Shown piece after piece: positions 5,359 to 12,223 of a DNA stretch of 29,053 nt. Under the pieces are notes generated by a model. It saw nothing but the letters and a program-made list of their open reading frames with translations. It made no database searches and was not told the DNA's origin. A program made the translations under genes and the position numbers. This DNA is from DATLSM01 sp049585815 (lineage in GTDB: Bacteria; Actinomycetota; Thermoleophilia; Solirubrobacterales; 70-9): positions 1 through 29,053 of the forward strand of contig JBAVAR010000026.1 of NCBI GenBank assembly GCA_049585815.1, given 5' to 3'. The first letter of the stretch is position 1. Each line of letters begins with the position of its first letter.

Positions 5359-7743
5359 GTGGCGGGGGGCCTCACCGTGGACCAAGCTCCGATCCCACGC
5401 CGGCGGCCCGGGCGGCGCATACAAACGGCTCTGACGGCCTTTGCCTCGATGGCAGTCGTGCTGTTGGTCGGAGCGCTGGCACCAGTCGCAGCCTGTGCAG
5501 CCGAATACACGGTCGATAGCACCGGCGACCAGGTCGATGAAGCTCCCGGCTCGGGCGGCTGCAAAACAGCCGTGAACACCTGCACACTACGAGCGGCGAT
5601 TGAAGAATCGAACGCGAACCCGCCGGGCTCCAACGAAGGGAGCTTGATCAAGTTCGAATTCGGGACCTTCGACGGCCAACTCAGCAGCACGATCGAGCTC
5701 GGTTCGCCGCTGCCCACGATCACCCAGAAGGTGAAACTCGAGGGGTCGGCGAGTCCGTATCAGTGCAAAACCGCCTACGACGAAATTCCTGGCCCCTGTA
5801 CCGGGATCAATGGGCCGGTCGGCGAAACGGCCTTCCGCGTCTCCGCCAAAGGCGTCGACCTAACCGGTTTCGCGATCTCTGGGGCGAAGACGGGGATCGA
5901 AGTGGCGAGCGGGCCGGGGCTGTTTATGTGGAACAATTGGCTCGGCCTGAAGCTGGACGGCAACGCGGGCCCGCTGCAAACGGGCGTCTTTGTTGACCAG
6001 AACTCAAACGGCGCGACGATCGGCGGCTATGACTCCGAGGCGCGGAACATCTTCGCTGACGACAACGGGGCCGGGGTCAACATCGACGGCGCCGACTTCA
6101 CCGAAGTGGTGGGCGACGGCTTTGGGGTGCTTCCAGACGGCGCGAGCCCGGCGCCCAACGGCACCAACATCGAGGTCGGCGACGCGGCGAGCGGCGAAAA
6201 CCGCACCGCCCGCGACAACTGGATCGGCTCGAGGGAAGGGCGGGAAGAACCGACCGGGAGCACGATCTGCGCCGGCTTCTGCAACGTGATCGCAGCCGCC
6301 GCACGGTCTGGGGTCGACCTCGACGGCGGCGGCGTCGAAGAGGGGCCGGCGACCGGCTCGACGCGGATTCTCAACAACTACATCGGCCTTGACGCGTTTG
6401 GAGCGCCGCTGCCGAATGCCCAATACGGAGTGCATGTGGGCGCGGCGATCGGCGCCACGATCGGCGGCCCGCTGCCGGGCGACCGCAACCTGATCGGCGG
6501 CGGTATCGACGGCGTCCTCGCCGGCTCGGGCGGCGGTCAAACCGTCATCGAAGGCAACTGGATCGGGGTCGACCCGACCGGCACAAAAACTCTCGACCCA
6601 CCGTCAGCGGCCGGGATCGCCGTAGGCGGCAGCAACGTCGAGGTGATTGGCAATCGCTTGTCGATGGTGACCGGCACGGCAATCGAAACGACTGCCTACG
6701 AAACCCTGATCCGGGGCAACGCGGTCGGGGAAGGGTCCGACGGCGGTGCCCTGTCTGGAGGGGCGGTCGGCGTCTTCTTGCCTAATGCGTGCGATGAATG
6801 CGGGCTGATCGCCGGCAACTCGATCGCCCACGCTAGCGAATTCGGCGTCTCGATCGAAGGGAGTTGGAACCACGTCTACGGAAACCGCATCGAAGCGTCC
6901 GGCGACGCCGGAGTCCACATCGAGAAAGCAGGGTTCTTTGGCGGCGCTTTTCACAACCTGATCGGCGGTGACGGAGCGGCGGAAGAAAATACGATCTCGC
7001 AGAGCGGCGGTCCGGCGATCGAAATTGTCGAAGGCGTCGAATTCGGAGCAAACCGCCGGGACGAAGTCGCGCGCAACAACGGCTCATCGAACGCCGGTCC
7101 GTTCATCGCGCTGGTGAACGGCGCCAACGGGGCCATCCAGCCGCCCCATTTCTCGAGTTCGACCAAGCTTGGCGCCAGTGGAACGGCGGCACCCGGTGCC
7201 ACGATCCGGATCTTCCGCAAGGCCGGTGCCTCGCCGGGTGAGATCGCGAGCTTCCTCGCCGAAACCGTCGCCGATAGAGCTGGCGCATGGACTGTCAGCT
7301 ACCCGAGTTCGATCCCGGCCGGAACGATGGTGGCCGCGAGCCAGACCACTGAAGAAGACGGAACCTCCGAATTCGCCTTCTCAGCGACTGCGGCGGAACG
7401 AGAAGAACCCGGCAGTGGGGGCGGTGCGGTTGGTGACAACGGTGGAGGAAGAGGAGGAGGGCTTTCTCAGCACCTCGCGAACGACTCGACGCCACCAAGA
7501 TCCGTCATCTTTCAGGGGCCAAGAAGGGAGGCTCATTCGGGGACGGCGAAGTTCGGGTTTGAATCCAGCGAGCCAGGCTCGCACTTTCAGTGCAAGCTCG
7601 ACCATGAGAGGCTGAGTCAGTGCAGGTCGCCAAAGACGTACATGAAGCTCAAGCCAGGCTGGCACATGTTCAAGGTATGGGCAATTGATGCCTCCGGGAA
7701 CAGAGCCAGGGTTCCCGCTAGGTGGAAGTTTCATATCCTCTGA
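5359..7743 (+). CDS. Exported CSLREA-domain / parallel beta-helix protein (794 aa)
   Basis: This is a secreted cell-surface protein. It has a basic N-terminus, a hydrophobic segment (SMAVVLLVGALAPVAACA) and cleavage near 'ACAAEYT'. A CSLREA-type module follows ('EYTVDSTGDQVDEAPG...TCTLRAAIEESNA'). About 450 residues of beta-helix coils carry the recurring 'NxIGG / GNxIGVDPTG / ARNxF' patterns of right-handed parallel helices. An Ig-like segment ('GTAAPGATIRIFRKA') and a Gly-rich linker come next. The C-terminal module 'TAKFGFESSEPGSHFQCKLD...YMKLKPGWHMFKVWAIDASGN' is frequent in Thermoleophilia secreted proteins. The start is GTG 5359 because of the -10 at 5346; a TTG at 5293 lies inside the attachment arm and is unlikely. 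The ligand is unknown; polysaccharide binding is a guess from the fold. Confidence 0.85.
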   Translation: MAGGLTVDQAPIPRRRPGRRIQTALTAFASMAVVLLVGALAPVAACAAEYTVDSTGDQVDEAPGSGGCKTAVNTCTLRAAIEESNANPPGSNEGSLIKFEFGTFDGQLSSTIELGSPLPTITQKVKLEGSASPYQCKTAYDEIPGPCTGINGPVGETAFRVSAKGVDLTGFAISGAKTGIEVASGPGLFMWNNWLGLKLDGNAGPLQTGVFVDQNSNGATIGGYDSEARNIFADDNGAGVNIDGADFTEVVGDGFGVLPDGASPAPNGTNIEVGDAASGENRTARDNWIGSREGREEPTGSTICAGFCNVIAAAARSGVDLDGGGVEEGPATGSTRILNNYIGLDAFGAPLPNAQYGVHVGAAIGATIGGPLPGDRNLIGGGIDGVLAGSGGGQTVIEGNWIGVDPTGTKTLDPPSAAGIAVGGSNVEVIGNRLSMVTGTAIETTAYETLIRGNAVGEGSDGGALSGGAVGVFLPNACDECGLIAGNSIAHASEFGVSIEGSWNHVYGNRIEASGDAGVHIEKAGFFGGAFHNLIGGDGAAEENTISQSGGPAIEIVEGVEFGANRRDEVARNNGSSNAGPFIALVNGANGAIQPPHFSSSTKLGASGTAAPGATIRIFRKAGASPGEIASFLAETVADRAGAWTVSYPSSIPAGTMVAASQTTEEDGTSEFAFSATAAEREEPGSGGGAVGDNGGGRGGGLSQHLANDSTPPRSVIFQGPRREAHSGTAKFGFESSEPGSHFQCKLDHERLSQCRSPKTYMKLKPGWHMFKVWAIDASGNRARVPARWKFHIL

Positions 7744-7859
7744 AGGGACCCTACGTCGACACTACCGAACCGCCGCAAGGAGAGGTCGTCGCCGGTATCC
7801 GGACTAAGTGTCTGAAGTCCACGTTTTGAACCGCATTCCAGAGCGGTCTAAATGGGGGT

Positions 7860-7880
7860 GTGGCAACCGTGTGGCAACCC
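7860..7880 (-). repeat. Paired GTTGCCAC sites, left copy
   Basis: On the plus strand this reads GTGGCAACC-N2-GTGGCAACC, followed by C. The same pair, in opposite orientation with a 3-bp gap, is at 10957-10978 beside scar D. It lies immediately after the stop of the excisionase-like gene. These may be recombinase or excisionase arm sites (inference). Confidence 0.5.
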
Positions 7881-7881
7881 G

Positions 7882-8214
7882 TCACGGTCGCCGTGCTCCA
7901 CCGCTGCGGACAAAGGCGTCCAGCTCAGAGCGGCGGGCAATCAACGCGGAGCCGTCGCGCTCGACCGGCAACCGGCCAGCACTGGTCAGCGCGTAAACGC
8001 GGGAACGCGGGCAGTCGATGTAGGCGGCGATGCGGTCGGCACCACGTAGCCAACCGTCCTCTTGTTGCCAATTGGCAACACGGTCGGCCAGCAGCTCGGC
8101 TGCGCGCTCGGCGATTAGGTCGACCAGAGCGTCAGGAACGGCCAGGAGCGGGGTTCCGTCCGGGTAAATTCCACTCGGGGAGGAATCGGGCGCGTGTGCG
8201 GGATGCGCTGCCAC
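7882..8214 (-). CDS. Excisionase-like helix-turn-helix protein (110 aa)
   Basis: This is probably a recombination directionality factor or small DNA-binding regulator. The C-terminal half is a winged-helix excisionase-type domain: 'WLRGADRIAAYIDCPRSRVYALTSAGRLPVERDG', then 'SALIARRSELDAFVR'. The N-terminal half (LLAVPDALVDLIAERAAELLADRV) is a helix often seen before such domains in actinobacterial elements. In related elements an integrase gene follows directly; here only the paired GTTGCCAC sites and then the beta-helix gene are found. Its C-terminal 25 residues match the remnants at 4951 and 13600, so at least three related excisionases entered this locus. A perfect 16-bp palindrome built from the same GTTGCC unit lies inside the gene. 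Confidence 0.8.
   Translation of the reverse strand: MAAHPAHAPDSSPSGIYPDGTPLLAVPDALVDLIAERAAELLADRVANWQQEDGWLRGADRIAAYIDCPRSRVYALTSAGRLPVERDGSALIARRSELDAFVRSGGARRP
8064..8079. promoter_or_regulatory. Perfect palindrome GTTGCCAATTGGCAAC inside the excisionase gene
   Basis: This is a 16-bp perfect palindrome sharing the GTTGCC unit with the paired sites at 7860 and 10957. It could be a binding site for the encoded protein or for the missing integrase. Coding constraint (VANWQQ) explains it only in part. Confidence 0.35.
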
Positions 8215-8303
8215 CTTCGAGTTAATAGCACCGCTCTGTCGCGAAAGACCAATTCGGCTGGAGCGTCGGTTCGCACAGCATGACTTTTATGTTCCAACAC
8301 CCT

Positions 8304-8324
8304 TCCGATTTGAGTCGGATTTTT
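8304..8324 (+). terminator. Short hairpin with T run
   Basis: TCCGA / TCGGA arms with a 6-base loop are followed by five T on the plus strand. The stem is only 5 bp and no plus-strand gene lies close upstream, so function is doubtful. The rest of 8215-8432 shows nothing else. Confidence 0.25.
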
Positions 8325-8432
8325 AGGCTGCCAGCTCGCCGGGCAAGCTCCCGCTCCGACTCTCGGGCCATTGCGGCTAGGGAAAGCTATGAATCAGCCT
8401 AGAGGAACGCGGCGGGAAAACCTAGCGCTGAT

Positions 8433-8654
8433 TTAGCGGACGCCAGCGAACTCGTGGAGCTTCTGGCGCGTCTGCGCGATCTCTTCCCGAGCGGGCCTGT
8501 GTTGCTCGTTGGAGCGGAGGAGCGAAAGGGCTAGCTCCCGCGGGCGACCATCGGCCTCAAGTGCCTGCAACGCGACCTCATAGCTGAGCGGCGAGATTTC
8601 CGCCAAGCGTTGCGCGAGCTCTTTGTTGTTCTGCCAGTTCATTTGCTGCGCCAA
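8433..8654 (-). CDS. Small hypothetical protein (73 aa)
   Basis: This is a soluble, helical, Glu/Gln/Arg-rich protein, 'MAQQMNWQNNKELAQRL' followed by 'AEISPLSYEVALQALEADGR', with no recognised domain. Its ATG lies 3 bp after the stop of the gene fragment at 8658, so it was the last gene of a minus-strand operon (10899 to 8433) now split by the IS256-type element. Because the operon is interrupted, expression is uncertain. The tight spacing and intact frame support a real gene. Confidence 0.55.
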   Translation of the reverse strand: MAQQMNWQNNKELAQRLAEISPLSYEVALQALEADGRPRELALSLLRSNEQHRPAREEIAQTRQKLHEFAGVR

Positions 8655-8657
8655 AGT

Positions 8658-8790
8658 TTAGCGCCCTTTCGGTCGGAATCGGCCCCGTTTGGGCTTAAGT
8701 TCTAGCTCCACCTGTTTCGCGACAAGATCCGCCCTCTCCTTTTCAAGTTCCGCGATGAGCATGTCCCGTAGCTCGTAGAACTTGAAACGG
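8658..8790 (-). pseudogene. C-terminal fragment of an IS-split gene
   Basis: The minus strand encodes 'RRFKFYELRDMLIAELEKER' then 'ADLVAKQVELELKPKRG' and a stop at 8658. This is a charged coiled-coil tail with no start of its own. It probably continues the membrane protein whose N-terminal part is at 10186-10603, which also ends in a helical charged stretch. The IS256-type element lies exactly between them. I could not find a target-site duplication, so the exact junction and the joining of the two halves are inferred. The right boundary of the fragment is approximate. Confidence 0.5.
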
Positions 8791-10190
8791 CGGTCCCTCC
8801 CGCCCCGTCCGCTCCCGTTGGGAGCGTGCGGGGTGTCGAAGTCCACTACGAGGACAGGAGGAACCGCCAATGAACACCGTAACGAAGGCCGCGGTCGCGG
8901 CCGAGGAAGATAGCTTCGAGAACCTGCCAGAGCAGGTTCGAGAGGCACTGGGAGAGCTCGCTGGGCAGGCGAAGGAGGGACTGCTGGCGCTCAGCGTCGG
9001 GGTCGGCATCGGCGTGCTTGCCGAGCTGATGGAGGCCGAGGTCGGTGAGGTCGTCGGCCCGAAGGGTCGTCACAACCCCGAGCGAAGCGCCGTGCGCCAC
9101 GGCCACGATCAAGGCCCGGTCACGCTCGGCGGGCGCAGGGTCACCGTCAAGCGCCCCCGGGTCCGAAGCGCCGACGGCGCCGAGGAGGTGGAGCTCTCCA
9201 CCTACGGGCACTTCGCCGACCGCGACCCGCTCACCCGGGTGGTGCTCGAGCAGATGCTCGCCGGCGTCTCCACGCGGCGCTTTGAGCGCACCCGGGAGCC
9301 GGTCGGAGAAGAGCTCGAGGCCGCCTCGAGCTCGACCTCGCGATCGGCGGTCAGCCGCAGCTTCGTCGCCCGCACCCGCGAGAACCTGGAAGAGCTGATG
9401 AGCCGCCGCCTGGACGACGTCCGCCTGGCGGCGCTGATGGTCGACGGGCTCGAGATCAAGGGCCGCACCAACGTCGTCGCCCTGGGAATCAGCACCGAGG
9501 GCGTCAAGGTGGCGCTGGGGCTCTGGGAGGGATCGACGGAGAACTCGACCGTGGTCGCCGCCCTACTCAGTGACCTCGTCGATCGCGGCCTTGACACCGA
9601 GCAGGGTGTGCTGGTGGTGCTCGACGGCGCCAAGGCGCTCCATAAGGCGGTGCGCGACGTGCTCGGGGTGAGGACCCCGGTGCAGCGCTGCGTCCGTCAC
9701 AAGGAGCGAAACGTAGTCGAGCACCTACCCGAGCGGAGCGAGCGAGCGTGAGGCGCCGGCTGCGCAGTGCCTGGGCGCTCAGCGACCATGACCTCGCCCT
9801 GGAGCGCCTGGAGGGACTCGCCACCGAGCTGGAGCGCGCTCACCCCGGGGCCGCCGCCTCCCTGCGCGAGGGCATGGCCGAGACGCTCACCGTGACCCGC
9901 CTGGGGATCGGGGGCAAGCTGAAACAGACGCTGGAGTCGAGCAACCCCTGCGAGTCGATGATCGAGTGCGTGAGACGCAGCTCGCGCAACGTCAAGCGCT
10001 GGCGTGACGGGGAGATGGCGCTGCGCTGGACCGCCGCCGGGATGCTCGAGGCAGAGCGCCAGTTCCGACGAGTTGTTGGCTACCGCGATCTGGGCAAGCT
10101 CGCCGTCGCGGTTGAGCGGGAGGTTGGTGCTCATTCTCCACCCAGCCCTGCTGTCGAGGAGGTGCTTGAGACCGTTACTGTGTGAACGTC
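8790..10190 (+). mobile_element. IS256-family insertion sequence (ends not resolved)
   Basis: A Mutator/IS256-type transposase gene fills 8870-10185. The element lies between the two halves of a minus-strand gene, so its ends should be near 8790 and 10190. No convincing terminal inverted repeats or 8-9 bp target duplication could be identified by eye. The edges are approximate. Confidence 0.6.
8870..10185 (+). pseudogene. IS256-family transposase, frameshifted
   Basis: This is a Mutator/IS256 DDE transposase in two frames, 8870-9751 (293 aa) and 9748-10185 (145 aa). Family features are the N-terminal 'GRHNPERSAVRHGHDQGPVTLGGRRV' region (split here at 'RSAVRHG'), first Asp in 'LMVDGLEIKG', second Asp in 'VVLDGAKALHKAV', the 'VQRCVRHKERNVVEHLPE' motif, and Glu in 'SSNPCESMIE'. 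The break is at 'PERSERA*' against the expected 'PERERASVRRRLRSAW'. Adding one G in GAGCGGAGC (about 9733) restores a single 438-residue frame, so a single-base deletion is the simplest cause. The overlap GTGA at 9748 is probably coincidental. A good ribosome binding site (GGAGGAA) precedes ATG 8870. The element is likely immobile unless complemented. Confidence 0.85.
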
Positions 10191-10603
10191 AGATCGGGAT
10201 CGCCGTCGAAGTTCCACGACGATCGGGACATGCTCCCCGCGATCGTCGCCTCCCCTTTTGCGAGTGCATCTTCGGCTCTAGCCAGTTTCTCTTCTGCCTC
10301 TACCGCCCATTTTGCGCCCCGATGGGAGATTTCTATCGGCACTCGGCCACGCAGGAGCCCGTAGAACAGGGGCGTCAGTAGGAGCAGCCCCGCATAGATC
10401 AGGGCTAGGAGAACCTCGGCCTGGAACACTGATTCCTGGCCGAGTGCAACGCCGGGAAGCTTTTCCGGCGCCTTCAGGGCGACTGTAATCCAGACAGCAG
10501 CGACGAAAAGCCCAGCAGTTGCCACCCGCACGAGCCATCGCTCAACACCGTCGGACCTTTTCGAGGACGTTCCCTCGATCTCGGGCTCCTCGCGTGCCAC
10601 CAC
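10186..10603 (-). pseudogene. N-terminal part of an IS-split membrane protein
   Basis: Starting at GTG 10603, the protein has two membrane segments ('VRVATAGLFVAAVWITVAL' and 'EVLLALIYAGLLLLTPLFYG') and then a helical charged region 'EAEEKLARAEDALAKGEATI'. The frame runs into the IS256-type element and stops at 10175. The coiled-coil tail at 8658-8790 probably completes it. No family is recognised. It lies 27 bp downstream of the frameshifted gene at 10631, so the two were probably co-transcribed. Confidence 0.6.
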
Positions 10604-10630
10604 CTCCGACCCTATCGAGCCGGTCGGCTC

Positions 10631-10899
10631 TTATTTCAACTCGGGAAACGAGGTGATGGTCAAATCGTCGGGCTTCCGTTCGAGGATGTCGATGAGCTTC
10701 CGTTCCGCCTCATCCACGCTCTCGGCCAAGAGCTTGTTGGAGGACCCCCGGCAACGGAAATCTGCCTCACTTTCGGCCCCCAGTTCTGCTCCGGGCCGTC
10801 GCGCATCGGCTCGAAGCCTGCGGCTCGCAGCTCGTCGGCCTTCTCTTCCAGGTCGTCCGTATAACCGATCAGGTACTGGCGCTGGCCCACGCCGACCAT
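10631..10899 (-). pseudogene. Small gene with frameshift (about 89 aa if repaired)
   Basis: From ATG 10899 the first frame reads 'VGVGQRQYLIGYTDDLEEKA' then 'DELRAAGFEPMRDGPEQNWG' and 'PKVRQISVAG'. At a run of five G (minus strand, near 10748) the frame must change to continue sensibly as 'GSSNKLLAESVDEAERKLID' and 'ILERKPDDLTITSFPELK', ending at TAA 10631-10633. Together they make one coherent small soluble protein of unknown function. Without the shift the frame runs on to 10660 with low-quality sequence. A homopolymer sequencing error is an alternative explanation. Confidence 0.55.
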
Positions 10900-10956
10900 C
10901 CTCGCCGCTCGCCTACCTGGTCGTCAAGGGCGCCCAATTACCGCCAGGCGTGGCGC

Positions 10957-10978
10957 GGGTTGCCACTTAGGTTGCCAC
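10957..10978 (+). repeat. Paired GTTGCCAC sites, right copy
   Basis: GGGTTGCCAC-TTA-GGTTGCCAC lies 52 bp left of scar D. It is the inverted counterpart of 7860-7880. Position next to an attachment core suggests arm-type recombinase sites. Confidence 0.5.
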
Positions 10979-10986
10979 CCTGACGC

Positions 10987-11009
10987 AAAAACGCCCCTCG
11001 GAAGGGGCG
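10987..11009 (-). terminator. Rho-independent terminator next to scar D
   Basis: On the minus strand CGCCCCT-TCCG-AGGGGCG is followed by TTTTT. It sits about 20 bp beyond the tRNA-Glu 3' core of scar D, the place where a tRNA terminator would be. It may therefore be a former tRNA-Glu terminator; it also stops transcription leaving E1. Confidence 0.7.
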
Positions 11010-11030
11010 CATTTGGCTCTGTATCTGGGA

Positions 11031-11176
11031 TACCGCTACGGGGATTCGAACCCCGGTTTCCGGACTGAGAATTGGCTCTGGAAGCGGGATTGCGGTCGAT
11101 TTGTGCCCGCTGAGTCCAAGGAGTTCCGCTGAGTTCGATCTAGTTCGGTGGAGTTGGGGACATATTTCGGGACACG
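11031..11176 (-). repeat. tRNA-Glu attachment-site scar D plus conserved arm
   Basis: Positions 11031-11072 are identical to the 3' 42 bases of tRNA-Glu. The arm 11073-11176 is close to that of scar C and ends in GGGACATATTTCGGGACACG. It separates E2 from E1, the element next to the intact tRNA. Confidence 0.9.
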
Positions 11177-11213
11177 CCTCCAGCGCCCCGCGACTCCTAT
11201 TCGCGCTTGACAG

Positions 11214-11834
11214 TCAAGGCCCCCGGATCGTCATAGCGGCTCGGAGGCCAGTCGGCGGCACGCAGCTCCTCCTCGTCTCGCTCTTGCAGCGGCAGCTCTT
11301 TGGATCGACGGCGACCCTTGCCCAGTAGGCCGCAAGCTTGACCTTGAGGTGACGACGCGCCTCTGACTGGAGTTGGGCGACGCGGCGTGGTGGCTCGGCG
11401 AGCAGCTCGTCGGACACGAGGCTGGGGCGAAAGAGGCAGGCCACCGACTCCTCCTCGAGGAACCCCGACAACGGCGGCAGGTACATGTAGGGATGGAGCG
11501 TGTCGCGGTTGCGAAGCAGCTTCACGCTGTTTGCGACGGCGCCGGCCTGCTCGGCGACGGCGGCCAGCGGAAGTACAGGGACGAGCACGCGGAAGGGATG
11601 GGCCGTCTGTCCCTCGTCGCGCTGCTCGGCCATGTCGCAGGTCGGCGTCGTCAGAAGCCCGTAGGCGAAGGCGACCTCACCGACGAAGTGCTTGCCATCG
11701 TCGGCACGATGAAGCAGGGTCGGCTGATCGCCGAACGGGATAGCCTCGAAGAGGTCGCCGGCAAACAGCGTCGTCGACCAAGGTCGCGTCCAGTACTGCT
11801 CGTCGTGTGGCCGATGCTCTCCGGGTCCCATCGC
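11214..11834 (-). CDS. Conserved hypothetical partner of MerR-type regulator (206 aa)
   Basis: No catalytic motif is recognised. Conserved-looking blocks are 'WSTTLFAGDLFEAIPFG', 'FAYGLLTTPTCDMAEQ', 'HPYMYLPPLSGF', 'ACLFRPSLVSDELL' and 'RRVAQLQSEARRHLKVKLAA'. From memory, similar proteins occur in actinobacteria beside small MerR-type genes, and the central 'S/TPTCDM' with its Cys recalls a family of short proteins of unknown role. The chosen ATG 11834 has a GAAGGG ribosome binding site 9 nt upstream. An in-frame GTG at 11903 would overlap the regulator gene by 20 bp. It is the second gene of a two-gene operon with 11884-12117. The linked regulator and element context make a selfish or defence-type module possible, but this is speculation. 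Confidence 0.65.
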   Translation of the reverse strand, partial: AMGPGEHRPHDEQYWTRPWSTTLFAGDLFEAIPFGDQPTLLHRADDGKHFVGEVAFAYGLLTTPTCDMAEQRDEGQTAHPFRVLVPVLPLAAVAEQAGAVANSVKLLRNRDTLHPYMYLPPLSGFLEEESVACLFRPSLVSDELLAEPPRRVAQLQSEARRHLKVKLAAYWARVAVDPKSCRCKSETRRSCVPPTGLRAAMTIRGP

Positions 11835-11883
11835 TCGCTGCCCTTCACGGGCCTCGAACCCTACGGCCGGAAGAAGACGGCTC

Positions 11884-12117
11884 TCAGTCGATCGGGCGGA
11901 CACGCGTCACCGGGACAACGTCGTTGTCCTCGTGCAGCGGCGCGAAGCCGCTGAACATCTGCGCGCGCATCGCCTCCACGTCCTCTACCCGGAAGCGCCG
12001 GACTCCGCTTGGGAGCCGGACGGCTTGCAGAAGACCGCGCTCCTCCCAGCGGCGGACCGTGTTCTCGTGGACCCCCAGTGCCCGGGCGGCCTGTCGGACC
12101 TGCATCAACTGCGCCAT
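11884..12117 (-). CDS. MerR-type HTH DNA-binding protein (77 aa)
   Basis: This is a small transcription factor or excisionase-like protein made of little more than a MerR-type winged helix: 'MQVRQAARALGVHENTVRRW' (helix-turn-helix), then 'EERGLLQAVRLPSGVRRFRV' and 'EDVEAMRAQM', with the typical RRF wing. No effector-binding domain is present. Its promoter is strong and apparently leaderless, with a direct repeat in the spacer that could be its own operator. It is transcribed before the hypothetical protein at 11214, whose expression it may control. Confidence 0.85.
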   Translation of the reverse strand: MAQLMQVRQAARALGVHENTVRRWEERGLLQAVRLPSGVRRFRVEDVEAMRAQMFSGFAPLHEDNDVVPVTRVRPID

Positions 12118-12123
12118 GTGGCC

Positions 12124-12151
12124 AGAGTAGCGAAAAGAGCGAAAATGTCAA
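12124..12151 (-). promoter_or_regulatory. Strong leaderless promoter of the MerR-type gene
   Basis: On the minus strand a perfect -35 TTGACA (12146-12151) is followed by a 16-bp spacer and TACTCT (-10, 12124-12129), then 6 nt to the ATG. The spacer is a direct repeat, TTTTCGCTC-TTTTCGC, continuing into the T of the -10. That is where MerR-type proteins usually bind, which suggests autoregulation. Confidence 0.7.
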
Positions 12152-12223
12152 TGCAGGTGAGATGGTGGACTTGTTGTCATCGAGGTGCGCTGAGCGCGCC
12201 TTCACGAAGATCTGATCGCCAGC

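Noticed and set aside
7735..7800. A further tRNA-Glu scar in inverted orientation left of the excisionase-like gene
   Set aside because: Only a GGTATCC heptamer is shared, which is too short to support an attachment core.
8780..8869. Terminal inverted repeat of the IS256-type element
   Set aside because: Several short matches to the region after 10185 were tried, but none extended beyond a few bases, and no 8-9 bp target duplication was found.
11031..11072. Additional tRNA genes at the scars (2435, 3057, 5183, 11031)
   Set aside because: Only the 3' half of a tRNA is present in each. The 5' half, including the D arm and acceptor 5' strand, is replaced by the element arm.
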